NCBI GenBank assembly: GCA_964631255.1
Contig: CAZVWS010000002.1
Coordinates: forward strand, 51,225 to 115,224
Length of the DNA stretch: 64,000 nt
Direction of reading: 5' to 3'
Origin: JBGZFC01 sp964631255
GTDB taxonomy: Bacteria; Bacteroidota; Bacteroidia; Bacteroidales; Dysgonomonadaceae
Position numbers and translations under genes: made by a program. Positions 6,772 through 15,369 of the stretch are shown in pieces; the stretch's first letter is position 1; each line of letters opens with the position of its first letter. The notes beneath the pieces were generated by a model. It did no database searches, was not told the origin of the DNA, and saw only the letters and a program-made list of their open reading frames with translations.

Positions 6772-8086
6772 AATTTTTCCAATATTTATCCACCAATTCA
6801 CGTTTCATATTCACTTCTTGCGGTTTAAAATGTTCCGACAAAAGTGTCCACGTGGTGTCAAGCATCTCTTCTGTATCTAAGTTCACATCGATAGCGAGTA
6901 GATATTCCGAATAGTCTTTGGCAAAAGCCAATGCGCGCTGATCGTAATCGGTGAGGTCGAAACCGTTTTCGAGTTTGGTTTTCGCGTTAGAAGCATCGGC
7001 ATACAAACGCACAGCGGCATTCATCACTTGCGGATGGTCTTCGCGTGTTTTCTTGCCTTGTACCAACTGTTTCAGACGTGATAGCGAACGGAACGGGTCT
7101 ACAATTACTTTTCCTACCGAGCTGTCCAAGCGAAGGAATAGCTGACCTTCGGTGATATAACCGGTGTTGTCGGGCACGGCGTGTGTGATATCGCCACCCG
7201 AAAGTGTTGTTACCGCGATGATGGTGATTGAACCTCCTTGTGGAAATTGGGCTGCTTTCTCGTAGATTTTTGCCAAATCGGAATAGAGCGAACCGGGCAT
7301 CGAGTCTTTGGATGGAATTTGATCCATGCGGTTAGAAACGATAGAAAGTGCATCGGCATACGAGGTCATATCTGACAGAAGTACCAAAACTTGTTCGTTT
7401 TTATCCACAGCAAAATATTCGGCTGCTGTTAGTGCCATATCGGGTACCAACAAGCGTTCTACAGCCGGATTCTCTGTTGTATTCATGAAACAGATGATGC
7501 GATCGAGGGCACCGGCGTTACTAAATACTTTTTTGTAATACAGGTAGTCGTCGTTAGTCATACCCATACCGCCCAAAATAATTTTGTCGGCTTTGGCACG
7601 AAGTGCAACTTCCGCCATTACTTGATTGAATGGTTGGTCGGGGTCGGCAAAAAACGGAATTTTTTGTCCCGAAACCAACGTATTGTTTAAGTCGATTCCC
7701 GAAATACCGGTAGCAATCAGCTCCGATGGCTGTTTTCTTCGAACCGGATTTACCGATGGACCGCCAATTTGGCGCTCTTCGCCTTCGGGCACGGGACCGC
7801 CGTCAATCGGGTCGCCGTAGGCGTTAAAGAATCGTCCTGCCAAGTGGTCGCCCACTTTCAATGAAGGTGCTTTGCCAAGGAAAACAACCTCTGCATTGGT
7901 AGGAATTCCTTCTGTTCCTTCAAAAATTTGCAACGTAACTTCATCTTTGATGATTTTTACTACCTGTGCCAATCGTCCGTCAACGGTTGCCAATTCGTCG
8001 TAGCCCACATCGGTTGCTTTCACAGAACAAGTTGCTTTTGTAATCTGTGTAATTTTTGTATATATTTTTTGAAATGCTTTAGCCAT
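6770..8086 (-). CDS. ntpB: V-type ATPase subunit B (non-catalytic)
   Basis: A 438-aa protein of the F/V ATPase alpha/beta superfamily. It has an N-terminal beta-barrel (about 1-75), then the nucleotide-binding fold with SGQKIPFFADPDQPFNQVMA in place of a P-loop, as expected for the regulatory B subunit. It also shows the B-type stretches TNDDYLYYKKVF, LLSDMTSYADAL, and SMPGSLYSDLAKIYEKAAQF. It forms the hexameric head with subunit A. The start lies 5 bp after the A-gene stop, implying tight coupling. Confidence 0.94.
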   Translation of the reverse strand: MAKAFQKIYTKITQITKATCSVKATDVGYDELATVDGRLAQVVKIIKDEVTLQIFEGTEGIPTNAEVVFLGKAPSLKVGDHLAGRFFNAYGDPIDGGPVPEGEERQIGGPSVNPVRRKQPSELIATGISGIDLNNTLVSGQKIPFFADPDQPFNQVMAEVALRAKADKIILGGMGMTNDDYLYYKKVFSNAGALDRIICFMNTTENPAVERLLVPDMALTAAEYFAVDKNEQVLVLLSDMTSYADALSIVSNRMDQIPSKDSMPGSLYSDLAKIYEKAAQFPQGGSITIIAVTTLSGGDITHAVPDNTGYITEGQLFLRLDSSVGKVIVDPFRSLSRLKQLVQGKKTREDHPQVMNAAVRLYADASNAKTKLENGFDLTDYDQRALAFAKDYSEYLLAIDVNLDTEEMLDTTWTLLSEHFKPQEVNMKRELVDKYWKN

Positions 8087-8091
8087 ATTGC

Positions 8092-9849
8092 TTACTTGTT
8101 TTCGATTTTACTTTTTAGTAACTCGTCCAACTGATTGCGATAATCGTTGAATTTATCCGATTTAAATTCGGCATAGTTCATCTGACGACAGATATTTATC
8201 AGCCCTTTGAAATATTCGGCTACTTTGTTGAAGTTGTCAAACTCAAACTCGGTGCGACAAATATCTACGACCAAATCCAGGATATATTTTTGACGTTCGA
8301 TGGGTGTTACGGAATCGATATCGTCAAAAGCATCTTGTTGAAGAATGACGAAGTCTATTAGTTCCGATTTCCAGAAAGTTACGTGGTATTCAACCGGCAC
8401 ACCGTCGTCTCCCAAAATATTAATTTGCTCCGCGATTTCTTTTCCGCGCAACAGGCGAGTTTTTATATCGCTCACTTTGGATGTCCAATCGGTTGATATT
8501 TCGTTGGCGATATACTCTTCAAACTCGGGATACTCGATATATTTGGAGTAGGAGTCGATGGGGTTGATGGCCGGATAACGTTTTCTATCGGCACGGTCTT
8601 GCTCCAATGCGTAGAAACAGCGTGCAACTTTTTTGGTGTTTTCGGTAACGGGTTCTTTCAAGTTACCCCCGGCGGGCGACACGGTTCCGATGAATGTGAT
8701 GGAACCTTCTTTTCCGTTGTTTAGTACAACGTGTCCGGCACGTCCGTAGAAGTTGGAGATAATTGCCGATAAGTCCATGGGGAATGCATCGGGTCCGGGA
8801 AGTTCTTCCAAGCGGTTACTCATCTCGCGCAATGCTTGTGCCCAACGCGAAGTGGAGTCTGCCATCAACAACACTTTCAGCCCCATAGAGCGATAATATT
8901 CTCCAATGGCCATTGCCGTATAAACGGATGCTTCACGTGCTGCTACGGGCATGTTAGATGTGTTGGCGATGATGATGGTGCGCTCCATGAGTTTGCGTCC
9001 GGTGTGCGGGTCGTCGAGTTCTGGGAACTCGGTAAAAATTTCTACTACCTCATTGGCACGTTCGCCGCAGGCGGCAATAATAACGATGTCGGCTTCAGCT
9101 TGTTTGGAAATGGCGTGTTGCAACACGGTTTTTCCTGTACCGAATGCTCCGGGAATGAATCCGGTTCCGCCTTCTACTATCGGGTTGAGCGTATCGATGG
9201 TTCTAACGCCTGTTTCGAGCAGTTTGTAGGGTCTTGGTTTCTCTTTGTAGAGCGTGAGAGGAACTTTTACCGGCCATTTCTGAATCATATTCAGTTTGAT
9301 TTCGGCACCGTTTTCGTCTTCCACCGTTGCAATGGTGTGATAAATATTGTATTCACCTTCGGGAGCCACACTTTTCACGGTGTATTTTCCGTTCATGGTG
9401 AAGGGAACCATTATTTTGTGTGGTTGGAAGTTTTCGTCCACTTCTCCCAACCAATCGCCTCCGGAAACTTTGTCCCCAGCTTTGGCAATGGGTTTAAAAC
9501 TCCACAGTTTTTCTTCGTTGAGTGGGAAAGTGTATTGTCCTCTTTGCAGAAAAACGCCGTCCATTTTGTCGAGGTCGTTTTCCAATCCGTCGAGGTTTCG
9601 CTCCAGAAGTCCCGGGCCGAGCACCACTTCCAACATGTGTCCTTGGAAATTTACTTCGGCACCTACTTTTAGTCCGCGTGTGCTTTCAAAAACTTGCACG
9701 TACACGTTTTTCCCAATTACTTTGATGACTTCCGACATCAAATTGGTGCCGTCCAGATTGATATAGGCAATCTCATTTTGGGCAACGGGGCCATCTACCT
9801 CCACTATAACGAGGTTAGAAATAATCCCCCTAACAATTCCTTTTGTCAT
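8092..9849 (-). CDS. ntpA: V-type ATPase catalytic subunit A
   Basis: A 585-aa protein with the P-loop GAFGTGKT at residues 234-241, the catalytic stretch ACGERANEVVEIFTEFPEL soon after, and LLMADSTSRWAQALREMSNR further on. The A-subunit-specific bulge domain lies between the N-terminal barrel and the P-loop (about 110-190). It hydrolyses or synthesises ATP at the A/B interfaces. The length matches bacterial and archaeal A subunits. It is preceded by the DUF2764 gene (45-bp gap) and followed by B. Confidence 0.95.
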   Translation of the reverse strand: MTKGIVRGIISNLVIVEVDGPVAQNEIAYINLDGTNLMSEVIKVIGKNVYVQVFESTRGLKVGAEVNFQGHMLEVVLGPGLLERNLDGLENDLDKMDGVFLQRGQYTFPLNEEKLWSFKPIAKAGDKVSGGDWLGEVDENFQPHKIMVPFTMNGKYTVKSVAPEGEYNIYHTIATVEDENGAEIKLNMIQKWPVKVPLTLYKEKPRPYKLLETGVRTIDTLNPIVEGGTGFIPGAFGTGKTVLQHAISKQAEADIVIIAACGERANEVVEIFTEFPELDDPHTGRKLMERTIIIANTSNMPVAAREASVYTAMAIGEYYRSMGLKVLLMADSTSRWAQALREMSNRLEELPGPDAFPMDLSAIISNFYGRAGHVVLNNGKEGSITFIGTVSPAGGNLKEPVTENTKKVARCFYALEQDRADRKRYPAINPIDSYSKYIEYPEFEEYIANEISTDWTSKVSDIKTRLLRGKEIAEQINILGDDGVPVEYHVTFWKSELIDFVILQQDAFDDIDSVTPIERQKYILDLVVDICRTEFEFDNFNKVAEYFKGLINICRQMNYAEFKSDKFNDYRNQLDELLKSKIENK

Positions 9850-9894
9850 ATATTGTTTGTAATTATTTATTTTCTTGGCACTTTCACCGTTTTT

Positions 9895-10743
9895 TTACTC
9901 TTCCGGCATTTGAATTTCGTTTCTCAAATTGGAAATGAGTTCGCGGAAAATTCGTTCTCCATCTTCGGCATTGAGGCTTACCCAACGTTCCAGAATCTGA
10001 AGTTTACATAGGTATGCAAATATATATTCTATATTGAAATAATCGAAAATTGTATTGTCTTCTAACCAGTTCCAACGAAATTTATCAATTTTTCTTTCCC
10101 GTTCAAACACATCGGTATCTTCTGCAATGCGTTGCAATTGGTCGTAGTATTCGAGTGTTTGGCTCAACCCGAAATCGCGTGCGTTGGCGTTTTCTCTGAT
10201 TTGTTGGGCAATGGTGTTGTTTCCAACAACCACGGCAGACACGTCCATGCCATATTTTTTGGCATATATGGCCGAAAGTAAGTTGCCTATATTGAGATTT
10301 AGCTCAAACCAGCGTGCTATGAGCGTGTTTTTTACCTCCAAACCGTAATCCATATAGAGAGACGACATCAGGTCTTCCCACGATTGGTTTTCGGTTTGTG
10401 CATCTTCGCTCAACCAGGTTTTGATAAATTGTTCGTAAAATGCCGGAATTCTTTTGTTTTTGATTGGCAGATTTTCTTTCACTCTTTCCAATGCTTCCTG
10501 CATTTCTTCTCGAGAGATGCTTCCAATGCCGGCGTGTTGAAAATCTTTGTTTTGCAAAAAACCGAGCAAATTATCGTTGTCGTATTTCAAAAAATACTTG
10601 CCCAACAATTTTCTGTCGTCTGCTTTCAACTCTTCGTCCAGCGTGTTTTTAAACTCTTCCACGGTAAATGGGAGTTTCATGCTATCGAAAGTGAAATCGG
10701 GAAGTCCTGCTATGAAGCAGTAATATTGATTTTTGAAGAACAT
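9895..10743 (-). CDS. DUF2764-family protein of the V-ATPase operon
   Basis: A 282-aa, helix-rich soluble protein starting MFFKNQYYCFIAGLPDFTFD, the typical opening of DUF2764 proteins found only within Bacteroidetes and related V-ATPase operons. No subunit C gene is present in this operon, and this protein occupies its place, so a central-stalk or adaptor role like that of subunit C is a reasonable inference. It lies between E and A. The gap upstream (10744-10871) contains a hairpin. Confidence 0.8.
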   Translation of the reverse strand: MFFKNQYYCFIAGLPDFTFDSMKLPFTVEEFKNTLDEELKADDRKLLGKYFLKYDNDNLLGFLQNKDFQHAGIGSISREEMQEALERVKENLPIKNKRIPAFYEQFIKTWLSEDAQTENQSWEDLMSSLYMDYGLEVKNTLIARWFELNLNIGNLLSAIYAKKYGMDVSAVVVGNNTIAQQIRENANARDFGLSQTLEYYDQLQRIAEDTDVFERERKIDKFRWNWLEDNTIFDYFNIEYIFAYLCKLQILERWVSLNAEDGERIFRELISNLRNEIQMPEE

Positions 10744-10826
10744 ATTTTTTTGTTTTACTTCGTTGCAAACAATTGTAAAGTTTTGCTTTGCATCTCTATT
10801 CTTAGTTGCAGAGCAACAATGATATA

Positions 10827-10860
10827 ACCAATAATTCTACCAAATGAAATAGAAATTGGT
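10827..10860 (-). other. hairpin between the E and DUF2764 genes
   Basis: ACCAAT pairs with ATTGGT and the inner TTCTA with TAGAA, in a 34-nt symmetrical structure close to the E stop codon. It is AT-rich and has no T-run on the minus strand, so an RNA processing or stability element is more likely than a terminator. Confidence 0.45.
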
Positions 10861-10871
10861 TTTGCGGCATT

Positions 10872-11459
10872 TTAGAAAAGTAGTTTCTGAATTTGGGGAC
10901 GTAAAAATTGGCGGAAATATTCAATAAACTCTTCTTCACCAAATTTCACGCGATAGCTGCCGTCTTCGGGCGAGAGGGTGAAACCTGTTTTTAGTCCGTT
11001 TACCGATTCAATTTTCAAGCCGGTGTCTAACAAATTCTTTGCATTGGAAGCAATATACTTACCAAAATCTTCCGAATTTTCAACACCGATTGTCAGCGAT
11101 TCTTTTTTAGCCCAATTTTGAACCAGGTCCACAATTAGTTTTTGCATAAACGATTTATCTTCAACGGCTGCTTGCACGTTTTTGGAAGAAAGTTTGTCGG
11201 TAACCAGATTGGTAATTTCACTTTTTAGAGCTTCGGTAGCTTGCGTAGCAAAAAGTTTGAGTTCCGACTCGGTGTTGCTTTTTAACTCATCGGCCTCTTT
11301 TCGTGCCGAAACGATAAGCTGCTCTGCCTCTTTTTTTGCATCGCTAAGCATTTTATTGTATTGACCTTTGGCATCGGCAATAATTTTATCGGCTTCTGCC
11401 TGTCCTTTTTCTACTCCTTCCGAATAGAGTTTAGATGTTAGTTCCTGAATTTTGTCCAT
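10872..11459 (-). CDS. ntpE: V-type ATPase subunit E (peripheral stalk)
   Basis: A 195-aa protein with a long N-terminal helix rich in Ala, Lys and Glu (about residues 1-90, containing ADKIIADAKGQYNKMLSDAK), then a compact C-terminal domain. This is the layout of E subunits, which with a G-type helix form the peripheral stalk binding the A/B head. It is first in the operon, so the operon promoter lies upstream at about 11552-11559. Confidence 0.85.
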   Translation of the reverse strand: MDKIQELTSKLYSEGVEKGQAEADKIIADAKGQYNKMLSDAKKEAEQLIVSARKEADELKSNTESELKLFATQATEALKSEITNLVTDKLSSKNVQAAVEDKSFMQKLIVDLVQNWAKKESLTIGVENSEDFGKYIASNAKNLLDTGLKIESVNGLKTGFTLSPEDGSYRVKFGEEEFIEYFRQFLRPQIQKLLF

Positions 11460-11551
11460 ATATGCAGTCTGTATTATTGATAACTAATGAGTTAAGATTT
11501 TTATCTCTCTGTGATTGATTTTCCAACGTTAATAAATGCAATTTAAAGGGT

Positions 11552-11559
11552 CAAAGATA
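11552..11559 (-). promoter_or_regulatory. predicted -7 box of the V-ATPase operon
   Basis: On the minus strand the sequence is TATCTTTG, a full match to TAnnTTTG, preceded about 19 bp upstream by a T-rich TTTTC element. The leader before the E-subunit ATG would be about 85-90 nt. Confidence 0.6.
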
Positions 11560-11650
11560 TTATTTTTATTTTAACAATGAAAAAATAATTGAATAAACTT
11601 TTCAAAAAAAACCGTTAAGCCGCATTTTCTTCATTCTCGAACTTTTGTAT

Positions 11651-11658
11651 TAATTTTG
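11651..11658 (+). promoter_or_regulatory. predicted -7 box overlapping the MATE gene start region
   Basis: TAATTTTG matches the consensus and ends only 6 bp before the ATG at 11665. Transcription would begin at or next to the start codon, giving a leaderless or near-leaderless mRNA. The TTG inside this box (11656) is therefore unlikely to be the translation start. Confidence 0.55.
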
Positions 11659-11664
11659 CACGCT

Positions 11665-12966
11665 ATGGACAAAAAAATATTCCGACTTGCTGTTCCCAAC
11701 ATTATTACGAACATTACCGTACCGTTGTTGGGAATGATAGATATAGCCATTGCCGGGCATTTGGGTTCGGCAATTTATATAGGCGCTATTGCTCTGGGCG
11801 CCAATATATTTAATATGATTTATTGGAACTTTGGATTCATTCGCATGAGTTCCAGCGGATTTGTAGCACAAGCATACGGGGGGCGCAATTTTACCGAAGC
11901 CATGAACGTGCTCATTCGTTCACTTTTGGTTGGATTGGGAATTGGTTTACTGATTGTTATCCTGCAATATCCGATAGGTAAATTTGCCGTGGGGCTGATA
12001 AAATCGGGTTCGGAGAGTAAAATCCACGTCGAGACTTATTTTAACATTTGTGTTTGGGCTGCACCTGCCGTGCTTGGCACGTATGCTTTTAAGGGGTTTT
12101 TTATCGGGATGCAGAATGCAAAAACGCCCATGATAATTGCCATTATCAACAATTTGCTAAACATAGGGTTTAGCTTTTTTTTCGTATTCGGCATGGATAT
12201 GCAAGTGGAAGGAATTGCTCTTGGTACCATGCTTTCGCAAATTATTACGTTTTTGCTTTGTATTTTCTTGTGGCACAAATTTTACGGGAGAATGCGAAAA
12301 TACATCCGCAGAGATACTATTTTTGACGCGACAGCCATTCGTTCCTTTTTCAGAGTAAATGGCGATGTTTTTGTACGAACATTTCTGCTGACACTGGTTA
12401 CCACGTTTTTTACATTCGTTTCGTCGGGTATGGGCGATATGATTTTGGCAGCCAACGCATTGCTGATGCAATTTTTCATGCTTTTCTCCTATTTCATGGA
12501 TGGATTTGCTTATGCCGGCGAGGCACTAACCGGAAGGTATATCGGTGCAAACAACCGGGTTTTATTGGCAAGAATGTTGAAACGTCTGTTTTTCTGGGGT
12601 TTTATTGTCAGTGCTGTATCGGTAGTGATTTACCTGTTTTTTCCAAACCAAATTCTGCAAATCCTTACCAACGATGCAGCCGTAATCGAAACCACCAAAT
12701 CGTATCTTTTTTGGACGGTACTCATTCCTATAACCGGCTTTGCCGCCTTCCTCTGGGATGGTATTTTTATTGGCTCAACGGCATCTAAAGAGATGCGCAA
12801 CGCGATGATTTTCTCGTCTGTCGTCTTTTTTGCATGCTATTACATTGCCACGCCAATAATGGGCAACAACGGGTTGTGGCTCGCGTTTATACTCTACTTG
12901 TCCGTTCGAGGTATCACGCAAACCATTTGGTCTAAAAAAGCGTTATACGGTAGTGGTTTTGCTTGA
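11665..12966 (+). CDS. MATE-family efflux transporter (DinF-like)
   Basis: A 433-aa integral membrane protein with twelve predicted helices in two homologous bundles. It starts MDKKIFRLAVPNIITNITVP, with the MATE/DinF N-terminal pattern (R-L-A-x-P-x-I), and continues LLGMIDIAIAGHLGSAIYIG. MATE proteins export cationic drugs and metabolites using sodium or proton gradients; the substrate here is unknown. I chose ATG 11665 rather than TTG 11656 because the latter lies in the promoter box. The following gene starts within or shortly after its stop codon. Confidence 0.88.
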   Translation: MDKKIFRLAVPNIITNITVPLLGMIDIAIAGHLGSAIYIGAIALGANIFNMIYWNFGFIRMSSSGFVAQAYGGRNFTEAMNVLIRSLLVGLGIGLLIVILQYPIGKFAVGLIKSGSESKIHVETYFNICVWAAPAVLGTYAFKGFFIGMQNAKTPMIIAIINNLLNIGFSFFFVFGMDMQVEGIALGTMLSQIITFLLCIFLWHKFYGRMRKYIRRDTIFDATAIRSFFRVNGDVFVRTFLLTLVTTFFTFVSSGMGDMILAANALLMQFFMLFSYFMDGFAYAGEALTGRYIGANNRVLLARMLKRLFFWGFIVSAVSVVIYLFFPNQILQILTNDAAVIETTKSYLFWTVLIPITGFAAFLWDGIFIGSTASKEMRNAMIFSSVVFFACYYIATPIMGNNGLWLAFILYLSVRGITQTIWSKKALYGSGFA

Positions 12967-13031
12967 AAAAATTCTATTTCTCAAAAAGTACATCATACAT
13001 AAAACAGCAACAATATATATTTCCTTACTTC

Positions 13032-14132
13032 ATGCAACAATTTGAATCCATATCCGCTCTAAAAAATTACTTAACCACGAAAACACACGTGGAAGAGATT
13101 GCCTTCCAATCGCTCGATTTAATCGAAATGGAATCGCAAATGTTACAAATTCGCTTCTTGAGATGTCTGTTTTTGGGTTGCAATATGTCCGATATATTGC
13201 TTCAGCATTTGCAGGCGCAAAATTTTATTTTCCCTATTTTGGATGTGCCGTTCAATACATATCCCAACCAACTATATAACAAACAGACGCTTTACAACGG
13301 GTTTAATCGTCATCAACCAGAAACCTACTTCGATACCCTCGACAAAATACTGTACGACTATTACAAAGAGTCGCAGAAAGAAAATTCGATAAAAGATACA
13401 CTGGCGCAACGACTGCACGACCATTCCATCACCGATTCGTTGCACGATTACATTGCCCAATACGATGAGCGAAAACTGGTTGCCATCATGGGCGGGCACA
13501 AAATAAAACGAACCGAAGAGATGTATTTGCAAGTGGCTCGTTTAGCCAAAATGCTTACAGAAAGCGGTTATTTGATGTTATCGGGAGGAGGACCCGGCGC
13601 TATGGAAGCAACGCACTTTGGCGCGTGGATGGCAGGAAGAAACGATTCCGATTTGCTCCAAGCTATTCAGATTTTGGGCAAAGCCCCCATCTATTCCGAT
13701 GCAAATTGGTTGCCTTCGGCATTTGAGGTTATAGAGCAATTTCCACAAACCAAATACCAAAGTTTGGGCATCCCAACGTGGCACTATGGGCACGAATTGC
13801 CAACCCCGTTTGCCACACACATTGCCAAATATTTTGAAAATAGCGTACGCGAAGAAGGACTGCTTGCCCTTGCCAAAGGCGGTGTAATATTCACACCCGG
13901 CAGTGCCGGAACTATACAAGAGGTGTTTCAAGATTTGGCACAAAACCACTATGAATCATACGGATATGCCAGCCCTATGATTTTTCTGAATAAAAGTTTT
14001 TGGACTACCGAACGCCCCATCTTTCCCATCATTCAACAAATGTCGCAACGTGGCGACCTCATGAATCTGAATTTGGGTTTGTATGACGATAACGAAGAAA
14101 TTCTACATCATTTGAAACAATTTTCCGAATAG
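13032..14132 (+). CDS. LOG-like Rossmann-fold nucleotide-binding protein
   Basis: About 366 aa from the ATG at 13032; a TTG at 12963 overlapping the MATE stop would add 23 residues lacking family features. The core has AIMGGHKI, then a lysine-decarboxylase-like / LOG fold with LSGGGPGAMEATHFGAWMAG and, near the C-terminus, FTPGSAGTIQEVFQD. The last replaces the canonical P-G-G-x-G-T-x-x-E of cytokinin-activating LOG phosphoribohydrolases with P-G-S-A-G-T-x-x-E. It also has an N-terminal extension of about 140 residues. The substrate is unknown. The 3' end is 2 bp from pdxB, so the two are probably co-transcribed. Confidence 0.7.
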   Translation: MQQFESISALKNYLTTKTHVEEIAFQSLDLIEMESQMLQIRFLRCLFLGCNMSDILLQHLQAQNFIFPILDVPFNTYPNQLYNKQTLYNGFNRHQPETYFDTLDKILYDYYKESQKENSIKDTLAQRLHDHSITDSLHDYIAQYDERKLVAIMGGHKIKRTEEMYLQVARLAKMLTESGYLMLSGGGPGAMEATHFGAWMAGRNDSDLLQAIQILGKAPIYSDANWLPSAFEVIEQFPQTKYQSLGIPTWHYGHELPTPFATHIAKYFENSVREEGLLALAKGGVIFTPGSAGTIQEVFQDLAQNHYESYGYASPMIFLNKSFWTTERPIFPIIQQMSQRGDLMNLNLGLYDDNEEILHHLKQFSE

Positions 14133-14134
14133 TT

Positions 14135-15241
14135 ATGAAAATTCTTGCCGATGCACACATTCCTTATTTAAAAGGTGTAGCCGAACAGTTTGGCGAAGTG
14201 GAATACATGCCCGGAAACCAGTTTTCGCACCAAGCGATAAAAGACAAAGACGCGCTCATTGTGCGCACCGTAACTCATTTTGGGGAAGAGATATTGTCAG
14301 ATACGCACGTGAAACTTATCTGTTCGGCAACGATTGGTTACGACCACATCGATACCGCATATTGCAACGCCCACCGCATCACGTGGAAAACCGCACCCGG
14401 CTGCAATGCCAATTCGGTGGAACAATATATAACTGCTTCGCTACTCTATTTGAGCGAGAAGCATCGTTTTTCACTAACCCAAAAAACCATCGGCATTGTG
14501 GGCGTGGGCAATGTAGGTAGTAAGGTAGCGACCGCTTGCAAAAAGTTGGGCATGCGTGTTTTGCTCAACGACCCACCGTTAGCAGAAACAGAAAACACGA
14601 ACAATCGTTTTGTCGATTTAAAAACCTTGCAAGAGGAGGCAGATATCATCACTTTCCACACACCGCTCACAAAATCGGGTCCACACAAAACCTACCATTT
14701 GGGCGACGAGCAGTTTTTTCAGTCGTTAAAGAAAAAACCGTTTATTCTCAACTCGAGTAGGGGAGGCGTAATAGACAATGTGGCTTGGAAAAAGGCACTT
14801 CGTGCCGGTATAATTGCGGGAGCGGTAATCGATTGTTGGGAAAATGAGCCGCAAATAGACCGGGAGTTGTTGCATTTGGCAGATATTGCTACCCCGCACA
14901 TTGCCGGCTATTCGGCCGATGGCAAATGGATGGCTACAAAAATGAGCATCCAAAATCTGAAAGAGTTTTTTCAATCTTCTGTCGAGCCCAAATTCCAACA
15001 ACTACCGCCACCGCAGCAGCCGCTCATCCGTCTGACCGATATTCCCGTGCAAAAGCAGTTGCCTTACGCCATTTGGCAAACATACAACCCGGTATTGGAT
15101 TCTGAAAAACTGAAAGAAGCACCCGAAAAATTCACGTGGTTTCGTGCCAACTATCCGCTCCGAAGAGAATATGGAGCATTCCAAATAATTGGTGCCTACA
15201 CGCAAATTGCACCCACGCTAAAAAGTTTGGGATTTATGTAA
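14135..15241 (+). CDS. pdxB: erythronate-4-phosphate dehydrogenase
   Basis: A 368-aa D-isomer-specific 2-hydroxyacid dehydrogenase that oxidises 4-phospho-D-erythronate in the DXP-dependent pyridoxal phosphate pathway. The NAD-binding motif is GIVGVGNVGSKVATACKKLG (about 112-131). PdxB-type features are MKILADAHIPYL at the start, SATIGYDHIDTAYC, APGCNANSVEQYI and the catalytic HIAGYSADGK near residue 250. A C-terminal dimerisation domain follows. It begins 2 bp after the LOG-like gene. Confidence 0.93.
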   Translation: MKILADAHIPYLKGVAEQFGEVEYMPGNQFSHQAIKDKDALIVRTVTHFGEEILSDTHVKLICSATIGYDHIDTAYCNAHRITWKTAPGCNANSVEQYITASLLYLSEKHRFSLTQKTIGIVGVGNVGSKVATACKKLGMRVLLNDPPLAETENTNNRFVDLKTLQEEADIITFHTPLTKSGPHKTYHLGDEQFFQSLKKKPFILNSSRGGVIDNVAWKKALRAGIIAGAVIDCWENEPQIDRELLHLADIATPHIAGYSADGKWMATKMSIQNLKEFFQSSVEPKFQQLPPPQQPLIRLTDIPVQKQLPYAIWQTYNPVLDSEKLKEAPEKFTWFRANYPLRREYGAFQIIGAYTQIAPTLKSLGFM

Positions 15242-15289
15242 AAAATGCCTAAATGTGATTGGGTGCTTTCAATGTTCGCGAAAAAAAAG

Positions 15290-15297
15290 TAGTTTTG
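15290..15297 (+). promoter_or_regulatory. predicted -7 box for the OmpA/TPR lipoprotein gene
   Basis: TAGTTTTG fits TAnnTTTG; a TTTC element lies about 19 bp upstream. The leader would be about 65 nt. Confidence 0.55.
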
Positions 15298-15369
15298 TAC
15301 CAAGAATCTCTTTCAAACATGAGGTTGGAAAATTAAAAAATAAAAATCAAACATAAATTTATAATTACA

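Noticed and set aside
8836..9672. 278-codon open frame antisense to the V-ATPase A gene
   Set aside because: Composition is that of a shadow of the real gene; it lacks start context and family resemblance.
11656..11664. TTG upstream start for the MATE gene
   Set aside because: It lies inside the -7 box, so it would not be on the mRNA; ATG 11665 fits the family start.
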